A DNA stretch of 64,000 nucleotides from Legionella lansingensis (GCF_900187355.1 NZ_LT906451.1:2644001-2708000), one strand, 5' to 3'. Counted from the first letter of the stretch, positions 36,881-46,427 are shown. Program-made: numbers and translations. The notes: a model not told the origin generated them from the letters alone.

Positions 36881-38718
36881 TTTTTTTGCTTTTTAAATTT
36901 AATCACTTCTTGTTCTAGATCTAAGGTAATAGTCCCTTTAATTCTCTTTACTTGACCAAAAGCACCCTCGCCAAGTGGTGCTTTATTACTGATTGCTTCA
37001 TAACGAACACCCTCGTGACCGTCTTTTCTGTCGCGTTGAAATACATCATTTTTAAAGGTGAATTTAGTCCCATCATCAAAGGTATAGACTTGATCTTTTT
37101 TCCATACTCTAATACCCAGATTTTCCTGGGAATCAAAAAACTGAAGCAATTTTTTGACATTCTCTTGATCAACATTCTTTAAATTAATTTCTAGATCAGG
37201 CTTATCAAGAAGCAATTTGTCAAAGAGGTCATCAAATTGGCCCTGTGGAAATAGTATTTCCCTTTCTTCATCAGTCAGACTATTAAGCACATCCAGTTCA
37301 TCAATACTAACAACGTGGTCTAATATCTGTGGCTCATCAAATTCCTCTAATTCATCAAGCATCCAGCTTGGATAAGTTGCAACTTCCGAATCCTCCTGTT
37401 TACTTAGTAAGGATAATATTTCCTGTAAGTAACCTAACAATTTACCAGTCTCATCATTAACAAGATCTTCTATTTGAAGATCAAATACAGCCAAGAATTC
37501 TCTAAGAACTTCAAACTCGGTATCGCTTGCCTGTCGCTCTTCAATAGTAAACGGATCGTCTAAATCAGTGTTATCAAAATCAGTTACCTCTGGTTCGACT
37601 GTCTCATCAACCAAACTATTAAGCCATTCATCTAACTCAGAAGTGGTCTGATTCGAAGAAGATGTTTTTTCCGTACTAACAACACTTTCTACTTCATGAT
37701 CGCTCTTCTCGCTGAATGAGGATAAGAGTTCGTCACTATGCCTTTTCATCTCCTCTCTGATGATATGATCATCTTCAAAAAGAGTTGGTTCCTTTAAAGG
37801 TTTCAAATCGACCAAGGCTCTAACAACCTGGTATTCAAATTCCTCCCCGTCCGCAACATTAGGCTGAACAGGAGCTGGAGAATCCTCTGTTTGGACTGAA
37901 GAACTACCGGTATGGCTATGTGACGCAGTTTGAGTCTGTTGCTTTTTACCAGCCTCATATTCCTGCATTGAATTAGGTATTTCCTGCTCCACATCTTTTA
38001 ACATTTCAGCAAACAAAACATCTTGTTCTGCAGTTGTTAATTTTCTTTGGGCTTGAGGATTTTTTTTGGTCGCCTGTTTATGTACATCAATCAGTATCTC
38101 CTCGATATCCTTACTTATGATCTTATCGATAATGCTCGAGGTAGGAAATTTGGATGTTAAGGAAAAGAGAAAATCCAGATACTCGTTATAGTGATCAGGA
38201 TGAGATGTGTTTGCTATTTCACAAGCACGACGAATAAGTTCAAGGCATTGATGATGTAGTGGGGCAGTAGGAGTGACTTCATACGCTAAAATTGCTTGCT
38301 CGATCAAGTCGATGATATTAGCAAACGACAACGTCTTTAATTGCGCTTCTTGCTCTTCATCTCCAAGTTGCGCCATCACCTCGATATATAATTGAGTTTG
38401 CAATTGCTTAATTGCAGCAGGCGCATCAGAGAGAATATCAGCCAACTGCCCAAGATTAGAGAAATGCTTAGCAAAAGTCCTAACAAAATTAGCTGGCTCA
38501 GCTATGGATATTGGGGCATCTAAATCAATGTCAGTCTCAGTGCGAAGGGCTGTCATTTGTCTGACAATCGCATCATTCGTTTCTTTTTGTTCTTTCTTAT
38601 TCTGTTCTTTTTTCAGTTCCTGGTAGGCTAAAGCAATTAAAGTGTTTCTAACAACTACTGATTCTTCAGAAAAATTAATTGTCTTAATACCCTCGAGAAA
38701 TTTTTTACAACCCACCAT
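36862..38718 (-). CDS. N-terminal part of split kinase, paralogous to the giant protein
   Basis: This 618-residue frame starts MVGCKKFLEGIKTINFSEESV, clearly related to the giant protein's MVYCKKFIAGINAINFSPESA; similarity continues for about 200 residues (LADILSDAPAAIKQLQTQLY against LADTLSDAPTLIKEQQTRLY). A long acidic low-complexity region follows (about 250-500). The frame ends in a kinase glycine loop, PLGEGAFGQVKRI, and VIKFKK with the likely ATP-binding lysine, then stops after KKMAKGA. The rest of the kinase is in the -1 frame. A joined product would be 1022 residues. A PmrA-type box lies 45-63 bases upstream. An IS copy inserted 86 bases upstream of the start. Confidence 0.8.
   Translation of the reverse strand: MVGCKKFLEGIKTINFSEESVVVRNTLIALAYQELKKEQNKKEQKETNDAIVRQMTALRTETDIDLDAPISIAEPANFVRTFAKHFSNLGQLADILSDAPAAIKQLQTQLYIEVMAQLGDEEQEAQLKTLSFANIIDLIEQAILAYEVTPTAPLHHQCLELIRRACEIANTSHPDHYNEYLDFLFSLTSKFPTSSIIDKIISKDIEEILIDVHKQATKKNPQAQRKLTTAEQDVLFAEMLKDVEQEIPNSMQEYEAGKKQQTQTASHSHTGSSSVQTEDSPAPVQPNVADGEEFEYQVVRALVDLKPLKEPTLFEDDHIIREEMKRHSDELLSSFSEKSDHEVESVVSTEKTSSSNQTTSELDEWLNSLVDETVEPEVTDFDNTDLDDPFTIEERQASDTEFEVLREFLAVFDLQIEDLVNDETGKLLGYLQEILSLLSKQEDSEVATYPSWMLDELEEFDEPQILDHVVSIDELDVLNSLTDEEREILFPQGQFDDLFDKLLLDKPDLEINLKNVDQENVKKLLQFFDSQENLGIRVWKKDQVYTFDDGTKFTFKNDVFQRDRKDGHEGVRYEAISNKAPLGEGAFGQVKRIKGTITLDLEQEVIKFKKQKKMAKGA
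36880..36886 (-). other. A AAA AAG heptamer at the kinase frame junction
   Basis: On the minus strand codons 611-613 read CAA AAA AAG, so the heptamer A AAA AAG is in the exact phase (X XXY YYZ) used for -1 frameshifting in E. coli dnaX. Slipping back one base continues into the kinase frame; otherwise the ribosome meets TAG five codons later. Equally, loss of one A from an eight-A run would give the same sequence. Confidence 0.6.
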
Positions 38719-38748
38719 AATACAACATAAATTTCAGTAATATGTACT

Positions 38749-38781
38749 ATTTTACTACAACAAGATTAAGTTAAAATTAAT
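38749..38781 (-). promoter_or_regulatory. PmrA box and -10 element of the split kinase gene
   Basis: TTAAT (38780-38776) and TTAAT (38769-38765) on the minus strand are 11 nt apart (aTTAATtttaaCTTAATctT). TAAAAT (38754-38749) begins 15 nt after the second half-site. The insertion sequence begins only 23 bases upstream and leaves this promoter intact. Confidence 0.72.
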
Positions 38782-38903
38782 TGAACTATGTGTCTATATA
38801 ATGCGAATTGCCTCAAATTATCTGTTGCCGAAGGATGACGTAAATAAGTCCATAAATTGCTTCGTTGCCTCAATATGGCTGTTGCCGAGCGAGAGGAACA
38901 GAA

Positions 38904-39446
38904 ATGGGGCAAGTGAATATGGATTTGTATCTAAAAATACAGCGTATCCGCTATCAACGAGGCAATAGAGCGTTAAAAAAACGCATTCTGGATGAATTTT
39001 GCGAGACGCATCATTATCATCGCAAAGCAGCAGCTCGTTTATTAAGACAGTTACCCATTTCTGATAAAAGTCCGAAGAAAGTTGGAAAAAAGAAGACCTA
39101 TGACCCATCCATATTGCTGGAGCCTTTAAAAAAGATATGGCTTGGCACGGATCAGATGTGTGGTAAACGATTAAAGAGAGCTCTTCCCTTATGGTTACCT
39201 CATTATCAAAATCATTATGAGCCTTTAGCGGCGGAGATATCCTCTCAACTGCTAACCATGAGCGCTGCTACAATTGATCGCTTACTCAAGCCTGTTAAAA
39301 CTCGCTATGGAAAAGGCTTAAGTGGAACAAAGCCTGGAAGTATTCTCAGGAATCAAATTCCAGTCAATACGAATCAGTGGAATACTAACGAAGTGGGTTT
39401 TATGGAGGCCGACAGCGGCGCATTGTGGAGCATCACTAGCCGGTGA
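38904..39446 (+). CDS. IS transposase, frame A (copy 1)
   Basis: This frame codes 180 residues from ATG 38904, which has AGAGGA six bases upstream (the open frame from TTG 38865 is longer but begins inside the terminal repeat). A helix-turn-helix region (RALKKRILDEFCETHHYHRKAAARLL) is followed by the start of the catalytic core, GFMEAD, which supplies the first Asp. The frame ends 12 codons later. The core continues in the +1 frame (39322-40083), so the two must be joined to make a DDE enzyme. Confidence 0.8.
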   Translation: MGQVNMDLYLKIQRIRYQRGNRALKKRILDEFCETHHYHRKAAARLLRQLPISDKSPKKVGKKKTYDPSILLEPLKKIWLGTDQMCGKRLKRALPLWLPHYQNHYEPLAAEISSQLLTMSAATIDRLLKPVKTRYGKGLSGTKPGSILRNQIPVNTNQWNTNEVGFMEADSGALWSITSR

Positions 39447-40083
39447 TTTTGTTTGGTCTATTACGCTGACGGATATTTTCAGTGGCTGGACAGAAATGCG
39501 GGCCACTTGGAATAAAGGAGCTCATGGTGTCTTGGGGGGTATTCAAGACATAGAAAAAAATTTACCTTTTGAAATCAAAGGGTTTGATTGTGATAACGGC
39601 TCAGAGTTTCTCAATTGGCATCTCATTCATTATTTTACTGAGCGGGACCCACAAAAAGCGGTTCAATTTACTCGCTCTCGTCCTTATAAAAAAGACGATA
39701 ATGCACATGTTGAACAAAAGAACTGGACTCATGTGCGTCAACTGTTTGGTTATCATCGTTTTGGTAATCCAAAGCTCGTTGAGCTTATGAATGACTTATA
39801 TTCTAACGAAGTCTCCTTGTTATTTAATTTTTTCTATCCTTGCATTAAGCTCATTGACAAAGTACGAATTCAATCCCGTGTAATCAAAAAATATGATCAA
39901 CCCCAAACGCCCTATCAGCGACTGATGACGTCGAATGGTCTTACTCTCGCTCAGAAAACAAAATTACAAGAGACCTTTAATACACTCGACCCGTTTGACT
40001 TGCAAAAAAAGATTCAAAAAAAGCTAAAATTAATATTTAGATTAGTGAATATTCAACATGTAAAACAAAGAAAGGCTCTTTAA
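39414..40083 (+). CDS. IS transposase, frame B (copy 1), catalytic core
   Basis: From about 39414 the +1 frame reads TAAHCGASLAGDFVWSITLTDIFSGWTE, then FDCDNGSEFLNWHLIHYF (second Asp) and KKDDNAHVEQKNWTHVRQLFGY (Glu). These are the D and E of an rve integrase core; the first D is in frame A. The frame is open from an ATG at 39322, but residues before TAAHCG look like out-of-frame reading of frame A. It ends at TAA 40083. Confidence 0.8.
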
Positions 40084-40496
40084 TGAAAGTCTTATTCAAT
40101 ATTGTAAAAAGACAGGAACATAAAGCCTGTGGATATGATGGACGAGTCCTTCGGACCAGCCTGTGCCCTATGGGACGTGTGGACAAAACCATGAATAACA
40201 AAAAGACGTTATTCACAGTTATTGCCCACACTCACAGGCTTCTCGCCCACACACCCACCAGGCTCAATAGCAATTATTTTTTAATCGCAACAAAACCTCT
40301 CAAAAGCAACACCTATTCTGAGGCAACGACTCAGTATATTTTTTGTCCTTCGGCAACAGGTTCTATTGAGGCAACAGGATGCACACGACAGTGGATTATT
40401 AAAATTTAGACTTAATTAGCATTAGTTAAGTTAGCCCAATATTAATCGTATGATGCTCTAATGAACCAACCTACTTACTGTATTCAAGAAGGGTAA

Positions 40497-40524
40497 AAAT
40501 ACCCGATATTTCTATCGGGTATTT
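40497..40524 (-). terminator. Intrinsic terminator of the 1489-residue gene
   Basis: On the minus strand a 12-bp stem (AAATACCCGATA / TATCGGGTATTT, loop GAAA) begins 5 bases after the stop at 40529 and is followed by TTT and AT-rich sequence. The region 40382-40496 shows no gene. Confidence 0.85.
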
Positions 40525-40528
40525 GCAT

Positions 40529-43500
40529 TTATTTAACTTCAGCAATGTTGTATTCCTTAGATGGAGGATGAAATAACTCATCCAAGGATTTAACTCCCAA
40601 AACGGGCAGATACTGATTGACGAGTTTACCTAGATGACTACTTTTAGTTATTTTCTCATTAAAGGTCGCAGGGTGGCCCTCGTTTAAATCCTCAAGCGCT
40701 CGCAGCAGAGCAGTCGTTACTGCAAGATCATGTTTATTCCAGTTAAACCTATTACCCCATTGTGATCGTCTTTTATCCAAATCGGATTTATGTTCTTTCA
40801 CCGCTTCTATGAAGAGCTCCAAAGGCGTTTCAAGGGTTTCATCCTCCTCAGTAATAACAAACCCTCTTTCAGAACTGAGTTCTATTTCAGAACGGAGAGC
40901 ACTTTCAAGTCCTTTCTGGAACGCAACTAATTTGCGCTGAGCATCTTCAAGAGAAGAGATATTTTTTCCTTTATTTGACTCCTTGAAGGCATCGATCTGA
41001 CGCACAAGGGTGCTAATTTCTTCAATACAACCCTGAATGTAAATTCTTCCTACACCAGCGTTTATTAAAAGAGGTTGAGTTCCTATCTGCGCCATGAGTT
41101 CCTTAGTCAGGTTAAGAGCATTTTCTACTGTCACATGGTAGTCATCTTGCAAGTTGGGTTGCAATTCTTTCAGAGACTCTCCATAAAACAGTTTGGTTTC
41201 ACCCTTGTGTTCTCTGGCAAAGGAGAATAGTTCTCGTTCTATCAAAGACATTGGCGTCATTTTCTTAAAGTTGTGAGCTATCCCAACAGCAATTGCATCA
41301 GCAATATGGTAGAGATGGTTAACATGGCAACGTCTTCCGTTAGCCACTTCAATCGTCTCCTCACTCGCTTCTTCCTGCATTAGGCTATGGGCTAACACAT
41401 TATTAAAGACCACATCAGGATCAACGCCTAAAGTATTCTTAGTAAACTCCCGAATCTTTCGACGAACGACAGGGTTTACATGATGATTATTAGGGTCTGC
41501 CAAGTGAGCTAATTGCTTAATCAACAACGTTGAATAAATCATAAACTCATCGGAATGCCTAAACTCTGCTTCAAGCCCTGTTCCATCTTGTTTATCATTT
41601 AAAAGTCTTATCAAAAATTCATAAGAGTTATTTAAATAACGATCAATATTTTGCTGATTTATTTTTGCTTCGTCGCTTTCAGCTTCAGAGGATTTAGGTA
41701 AACCTAACATGTCTCGATACGTGTTATCGCCACGTAAAATCTGTGCTCTTTTAGCATTTGTTGTAGACAGTTTGTTATCCAAGGAAATAGCAGCGTCTGT
41801 AATTGTCTTTAGCGTAAGACTTTGTGCTAATTTATCGCCTGCAACGACAGGAGCAAATTTCCTGATATCCTCTAGATCCTGCAATGAGCCCCCCAGGTCT
41901 TTGATATAAAAATCAACCAACTCTTTAGGAAGCTTGCGATCACTGGTTAGTGGCACAGCAGATACAATTTGCAAAATTTGTTCTTTAATTTTTTTCTTTA
42001 AATCAAAATTGTCAATAAACGTTTGATTATCCCTGTTATTCAAATACTCTCTTGTATCTTGAATAAACTTCTTAAGCTCAGGGTGCGTAACACTCCAAGC
42101 CATGTTACTTACCAATATCGCTTGCAATTTCTGAGTTTGCTTATCGGCTTTTTCAACCAAATCCTTGTGTTGGCCTTCTAACCCAACCTTCACTAATTTG
42201 CTATGGCGATAGCGAGAAGCATGCTCTCTTATCCAACCCATGCCTGTACCAAGGGCTATCGATTTCTCCTCACCCCAACCCAGATAGGCTGCAAAAGGAG
42301 TGTCACCTTCTTTGCCAAATTTTTCTAACTGCTTGACATCCTCATCCGTTGTTTCCGTAACACTCTCGATGAGAAACTCCAGACGCTGCTTCTCATCACA
42401 CACCAAGTCAATGGCTTCCTGGATTGCCTCACGATTATCTTTACCACGTTTTAATGATAAATAATCAATATTGGTAACAATAAGATAAGTGGTAACAGCA
42501 GTAATCGCAGTAAACACTAAAGCAATGGCAACGATACTAAGGGTTACCGGTCCTCCAATAATAGCCACCGCGACACCTCCCGCGATTACACCGGCTATTA
42601 ATCCACCGACGCTGGCGGTTACAGCAGGATATTTTGCTAGAAAACCAGGCTCGTTCATCTGCGCGGAGAGATATAATAAGCAGTTCTCCATAAATGCAAC
42701 CTGCATTTGCTGAGTGAAACGTTGACGGTCTTCTGCTTTCTCAAAATATCCTTTAATCCATCCTAAGATGGTTCCTTGTTCCGCTTGGGCTTTTTTGATT
42801 TCTTGATCATGAATCGTATAAATTTCACCAAATATTCTATTAAAGGATTGAGATAATTGATCAAGAAAATAAACCTCAATCGCTGTGTTAAGTGTCGCGT
42901 CATCAACGTTTCCACCAAGTTTCCGCTTAAATTCATCGCGCATGTTGGTGCCCGCGCTATCTTTTATACCGAGCAACACACACTCTCTGAAATGGAACAA
43001 CTTCACAATTTCATCAGATAGTTCTTTATATTTGGCATCCGTGAACCCAGCTTTTTCCATTTCTTTTTGGAAAAGCGCGTACGAAGTATCATCCGCTTTG
43101 TTTTTGGTTGCAGCTAGCCATGCTTGATAAGCAGCATAACCAACACCTGCTCCTACAAGAGCACCAAATACCCCTGTGGTTGCATCTTTAATGCCTGAAA
43201 GTGGATTTATCTTGTCAAGAACGGAGCTTTTCTTGGCTGCAAAAACTGAGAGACCGGCTGCACCAGCGCCTAATAGAGCCGCTAAGGCACCAAACCCCAG
43301 CTTGGAAGCCAAGGAAACAGGTTGAATAGCGGACTTGAGATAGGCTTCTTTTTGTTTATGGTACGCTCCCATTTCTCCTGTGTATTCTTGAACGGTTTTA
43401 ACTTGATCAGATGCAGCCAGGAGCTCAAGGTGAGTTACCATGTTTTTCTTTAAATAGGCTTCATGATTGGCTGCAATTTTGTCTAAACACGTTTCTGCGG

Positions 43501-44998
43501 ATAAGTGCTCACGAGGATGCTTTAATACCTCGAATGCTTTTGCTTGTTCCACTTTCTGCTTTTTGATCAATTCAATTTCTGCTTGAAGTGTTTCTATATC
43601 CTTGCTTAATTGTTCAGTATCTTTCTCGCATTCTTTCTTGGCGTCTTGATATATCGTAACAAGATCAACAGAGCCTTTTCTTGCAGTCTCAAGATAATCT
43701 TTAGGACCATGGAGAGGTATCTCCTTAAAAGAGCTCCATCCCAGCTTGCGAAATTCCTCTTTTAACTGGTTGAATTCCTCAAACAATGCATTTCGTTTCT
43801 TTTCTTGGTTGTGAAATTCGGTGTAAGGTTCTTTTAGCTTGTTTACTCTTTCCTGAAGTGTTACTCCGTTAGTTTTATATTCTTCAGCATATTCATTATA
43901 CATCGCTAGAACAATTTCACGTTCTTCAATCTTACCTTTAGGAGCAAATGATGCCCACAGTATCTTCTGCATTTGCTCTACGCGATTTCCATAAGTCTCA
44001 CACGTTTTTTGTAAAGCATCCCGTGCTTTTTTAAGTTCTGCATCAAGTAACACTTCTTCGGATAATTTCAGCCACTCTTGTGCTGACTTCTGTTCTTCCT
44101 CCAATGCGCGCAAACGTTTATCCCATTCATCAAAAGCTTTAATTTCAGATTGAATTTTTTCTATGGTTGTTTTTATTTCCTTATTATCCGTTCGGCATGC
44201 CTCAATGGCTTCTTTATAATCATTCACGAGATCAGTATTCTCTTTTTGAGAGAGATACTTTTTATTCTTTATTAATTCATATAAGGCAGTATATTGCTCG
44301 GCATTTATTTCTTTTTCACTTAGTTGGTTGATGGCTTTCTCAAGACTTAAGAGAAGCGTCTTGTTCTCGTCAATAACTTGTGCCAATTCAGGGATTTGTG
44401 CATAGATCTCATCACGTCTTTTTTCAGCTTGTTCTCTAAGCTTACGGTAATCGTTCAGATAGATTTCTCCGATGACGTATAATTGCTCAAACTTTTTAGA
44501 TTGCTCTAGCCCCTCAAGAGCAATTATTTTATCTTTTTGCTCTATAAATGCTTTTTGTGTTTGTTGGAGCTTCATGTAAGCTGCTTTAAACGCTTTGTCT
44601 TTTAGTAGGGGGCCCTCTTCAGGATAAACCTTTTGTTTAATCTCTGTTATAACTGGAGGTAAATAAGCATTAATTGCGTCGAGCTCTGGATCCTTACTCT
44701 TTCTAGCCTTGGGGCTTGAGACTCTATTACGAAATGCACAATACTTTTCTTTGGTTTCAACAAGATCTTCAAAGGCGTTTAGCATTTGTTCCAGACGTTC
44801 GTAGTATCCTTGCAAATCGGTTATATCGCCCTCTGGCAGAGCAGTAATTTTATCTATAATAGCGTGGATTCTCGTTGCGAGACCTTTGCTATCAACCACC
44901 AACTCGTCTCTCTTAGTTGGTTCATTAATCTTTAATTTTTCAGAATTTAATCGTTCCTTGAGCCCATTTGCCTTGTTTAATAATTCTTCACGTTTCAT
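40529..44998 (-). CDS. Large coiled-coil protein with membrane hairpins, candidate effector
   Basis: I do not recognise this 1489-residue protein. Residues 1-550 are mostly charged helices with coiled-coil character. Hydrophobic glycine/alanine-rich segments follow at about 562-585 (LGFGALAALLGAGAAGLSVFAA) and 600-628 (GVFGALVGAGVGYAAYQAW), and a longer pair at about 793-845 (VGGLIAGVIAGGVAVAIIGG, then LSIVAIALVFTAITAVTTYLIV). They could form two membrane hairpins, as in several Legionella effectors that insert in the vacuole membrane. The C-terminal 600 residues are helical with no visible enzyme motif. It has a PmrA-type box and its own terminator, and sits alone between two identical IS copies. 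Confidence 0.75.
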   Translation of the reverse strand: MKREELLNKANGLKERLNSEKLKINEPTKRDELVVDSKGLATRIHAIIDKITALPEGDITDLQGYYERLEQMLNAFEDLVETKEKYCAFRNRVSSPKARKSKDPELDAINAYLPPVITEIKQKVYPEEGPLLKDKAFKAAYMKLQQTQKAFIEQKDKIIALEGLEQSKKFEQLYVIGEIYLNDYRKLREQAEKRRDEIYAQIPELAQVIDENKTLLLSLEKAINQLSEKEINAEQYTALYELIKNKKYLSQKENTDLVNDYKEAIEACRTDNKEIKTTIEKIQSEIKAFDEWDKRLRALEEEQKSAQEWLKLSEEVLLDAELKKARDALQKTCETYGNRVEQMQKILWASFAPKGKIEEREIVLAMYNEYAEEYKTNGVTLQERVNKLKEPYTEFHNQEKKRNALFEEFNQLKEEFRKLGWSSFKEIPLHGPKDYLETARKGSVDLVTIYQDAKKECEKDTEQLSKDIETLQAEIELIKKQKVEQAKAFEVLKHPREHLSAETCLDKIAANHEAYLKKNMVTHLELLAASDQVKTVQEYTGEMGAYHKQKEAYLKSAIQPVSLASKLGFGALAALLGAGAAGLSVFAAKKSSVLDKINPLSGIKDATTGVFGALVGAGVGYAAYQAWLAATKNKADDTSYALFQKEMEKAGFTDAKYKELSDEIVKLFHFRECVLLGIKDSAGTNMRDEFKRKLGGNVDDATLNTAIEVYFLDQLSQSFNRIFGEIYTIHDQEIKKAQAEQGTILGWIKGYFEKAEDRQRFTQQMQVAFMENCLLYLSAQMNEPGFLAKYPAVTASVGGLIAGVIAGGVAVAIIGGPVTLSIVAIALVFTAITAVTTYLIVTNIDYLSLKRGKDNREAIQEAIDLVCDEKQRLEFLIESVTETTDEDVKQLEKFGKEGDTPFAAYLGWGEEKSIALGTGMGWIREHASRYRHSKLVKVGLEGQHKDLVEKADKQTQKLQAILVSNMAWSVTHPELKKFIQDTREYLNNRDNQTFIDNFDLKKKIKEQILQIVSAVPLTSDRKLPKELVDFYIKDLGGSLQDLEDIRKFAPVVAGDKLAQSLTLKTITDAAISLDNKLSTTNAKRAQILRGDNTYRDMLGLPKSSEAESDEAKINQQNIDRYLNNSYEFLIRLLNDKQDGTGLEAEFRHSDEFMIYSTLLIKQLAHLADPNNHHVNPVVRRKIREFTKNTLGVDPDVVFNNVLAHSLMQEEASEETIEVANGRRCHVNHLYHIADAIAVGIAHNFKKMTPMSLIERELFSFAREHKGETKLFYGESLKELQPNLQDDYHVTVENALNLTKELMAQIGTQPLLINAGVGRIYIQGCIEEISTLVRQIDAFKESNKGKNISSLEDAQRKLVAFQKGLESALRSEIELSSERGFVITEEDETLETPLELFIEAVKEHKSDLDKRRSQWGNRFNWNKHDLAVTTALLRALEDLNEGHPATFNEKITKSSHLGKLVNQYLPVLGVKSLDELFHPPSKEYNIAEVK

Positions 44999-45092
44999 AA
45001 TATAATATCTCTCTCGTTTTCGGCTAAATGCAGGTCAAAACGAATTCATAAAGACCAATACACATTAAAAACAGCCATACTGTGTAAATAAT

Positions 45093-45125
45093 ATGATACA
45101 ACATAAATATTAAGGGGGGCTTAAG
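45093..45125 (-). promoter_or_regulatory. PmrA box and -10 element of the 1489-residue gene
   Basis: On the minus strand cTTAAGcccccCTTAATatT (45125-45106) has half-sites TTAAG and TTAAT 11 nt apart; the second, CTTAATATT, is a perfect consensus. TATCAT (45098-45093) begins 15 nt after the second half-site. Confidence 0.7.
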
Positions 45126-45247
45126 GCTTTCTTAGGTGAAACTTAAACGAATTGCCTCAAATTATCTGTTGCCGAAGGATGACGTAAATAAGTCCATAAA
45201 TTGCTTCGTTGCCTCAATATGGCTGTTGCCGAGCGAGAGGAACAGAA

Positions 45248-45790
45248 ATGGGGCAAGTGAATATGGATTTGTATCTAAAAATACAGCGTATCCGCTATCA
45301 ACGAGGCAATAGAGCGTTAAAAAAACGCATTCTGGATGAATTTTGCGAGACGCATCATTATCATCGCAAAGCAGCAGCTCGTTTATTAAGACAGTTACCC
45401 ATTTCTGATAAAAGTCCGAAGAAAGTTGGAAAAAAGAAGACCTATGACCCATCCATATTGCTGGAGCCTTTAAAAAAGATATGGCTTGGCACGGATCAGA
45501 TGTGTGGTAAACGATTAAAGAGAGCTCTTCCCTTATGGTTACCTCATTATCAAAATCATTATGAGCCTTTAGCGGCGGAGATATCCTCTCAACTGCTAAC
45601 CATGAGCGCTGCTACAATTGATCGCTTACTCAAGCCTGTTAAAACTCGCTATGGAAAAGGCTTAAGTGGAACAAAGCCTGGAAGTATTCTCAGGAATCAA
45701 ATTCCAGTCAATACGAATCAGTGGAATACTAACGAAGTGGGTTTTATGGAGGCCGACAGCGGCGCATTGTGGAGCATCACTAGCCGGTGA
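45248..45790 (+). CDS. IS transposase, frame A (copy 2)
   Basis: Same 180-residue product as 38904-39446: helix-turn-helix region and first catalytic Asp (GFMEAD), ending at TGA 45790 with the same frame change. Confidence 0.8.
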   Translation: MGQVNMDLYLKIQRIRYQRGNRALKKRILDEFCETHHYHRKAAARLLRQLPISDKSPKKVGKKKTYDPSILLEPLKKIWLGTDQMCGKRLKRALPLWLPHYQNHYEPLAAEISSQLLTMSAATIDRLLKPVKTRYGKGLSGTKPGSILRNQIPVNTNQWNTNEVGFMEADSGALWSITSR

Positions 45791-46427
45791 TTTTGTTTGG
45801 TCTATTACGCTGACGGATATTTTCAGTGGCTGGACAGAAATGCGGGCCACTTGGAATAAAGGAGCTCATGGTGTCTTGGGGGGTATTCAAGACATAGAAA
45901 AAAATTTACCTTTTGAAATCAAAGGGTTTGATTGTGATAACGGCTCAGAGTTTCTCAATTGGCATCTCATTCATTATTTTACTGAGCGGGACCCACAAAA
46001 AGCGGTTCAATTTACTCGCTCTCGTCCTTATAAAAAAGACGATAATGCACATGTTGAACAAAAGAACTGGACTCATGTGCGTCAACTGTTTGGTTATCAT
46101 CGTTTTGGTAATCCAAAGCTCGTTGAGCTTATGAATGACTTATATTCTAACGAAGTCTCCTTGTTATTTAATTTTTTCTATCCTTGCATTAAGCTCATTG
46201 ACAAAGTACGAATTCAATCCCGTGTAATCAAAAAATATGATCAACCCCAAACGCCCTATCAGCGACTGATGACGTCGAATGGTCTTACTCTCGCTCAGAA
46301 AACAAAATTACAAGAGACCTTTAATACACTCGACCCGTTTGACTTGCAAAAAAAGATTCAAAAAAAGCTAAAATTAATATTTAGATTAGTGAATATTCAA
46401 CATGTAAAACAAAGAAAGGCTCTTTAA
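45758..46427 (+). CDS. IS transposase, frame B (copy 2)
   Basis: Same product as 39414-40083: carries the second Asp (DCDNGSEF) and the Glu (DDNAHVEQKN) of the DDE core in the +1 frame. Confidence 0.8.

Larger units (their letters stand above)
38804..40378 (+). mobile_element. Insertion sequence, DDE transposase, copy 1 (1575 bp)
   Basis: Imperfect terminal inverted repeats of 31-32 bp (left TTGCCTCAAATTATC-TGTTGCCGAAGG, right complement TTGCCTCAATAGAACCTGTTGCCGAAGG) bound the element, with a 3-bp target duplication ATG (38801-38803 and 40379-40381). It is identical in sequence to the copy at 45148. The transposase has an rve-type DDE core in two frames. The family is unclear: an IS481- or IS1202-like group is possible. 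The 300 bases after the transposase hold no gene I can support, only more GAGGCAAC motifs. Confidence 0.9.

Noticed and set aside
40083-40378. Open frame in the tail of the IS copies (also 46427-46798)
   Set aside because: It runs through the terminal repeat into different flanking DNA in the two copies, so its end is accidental, and no motif is seen.
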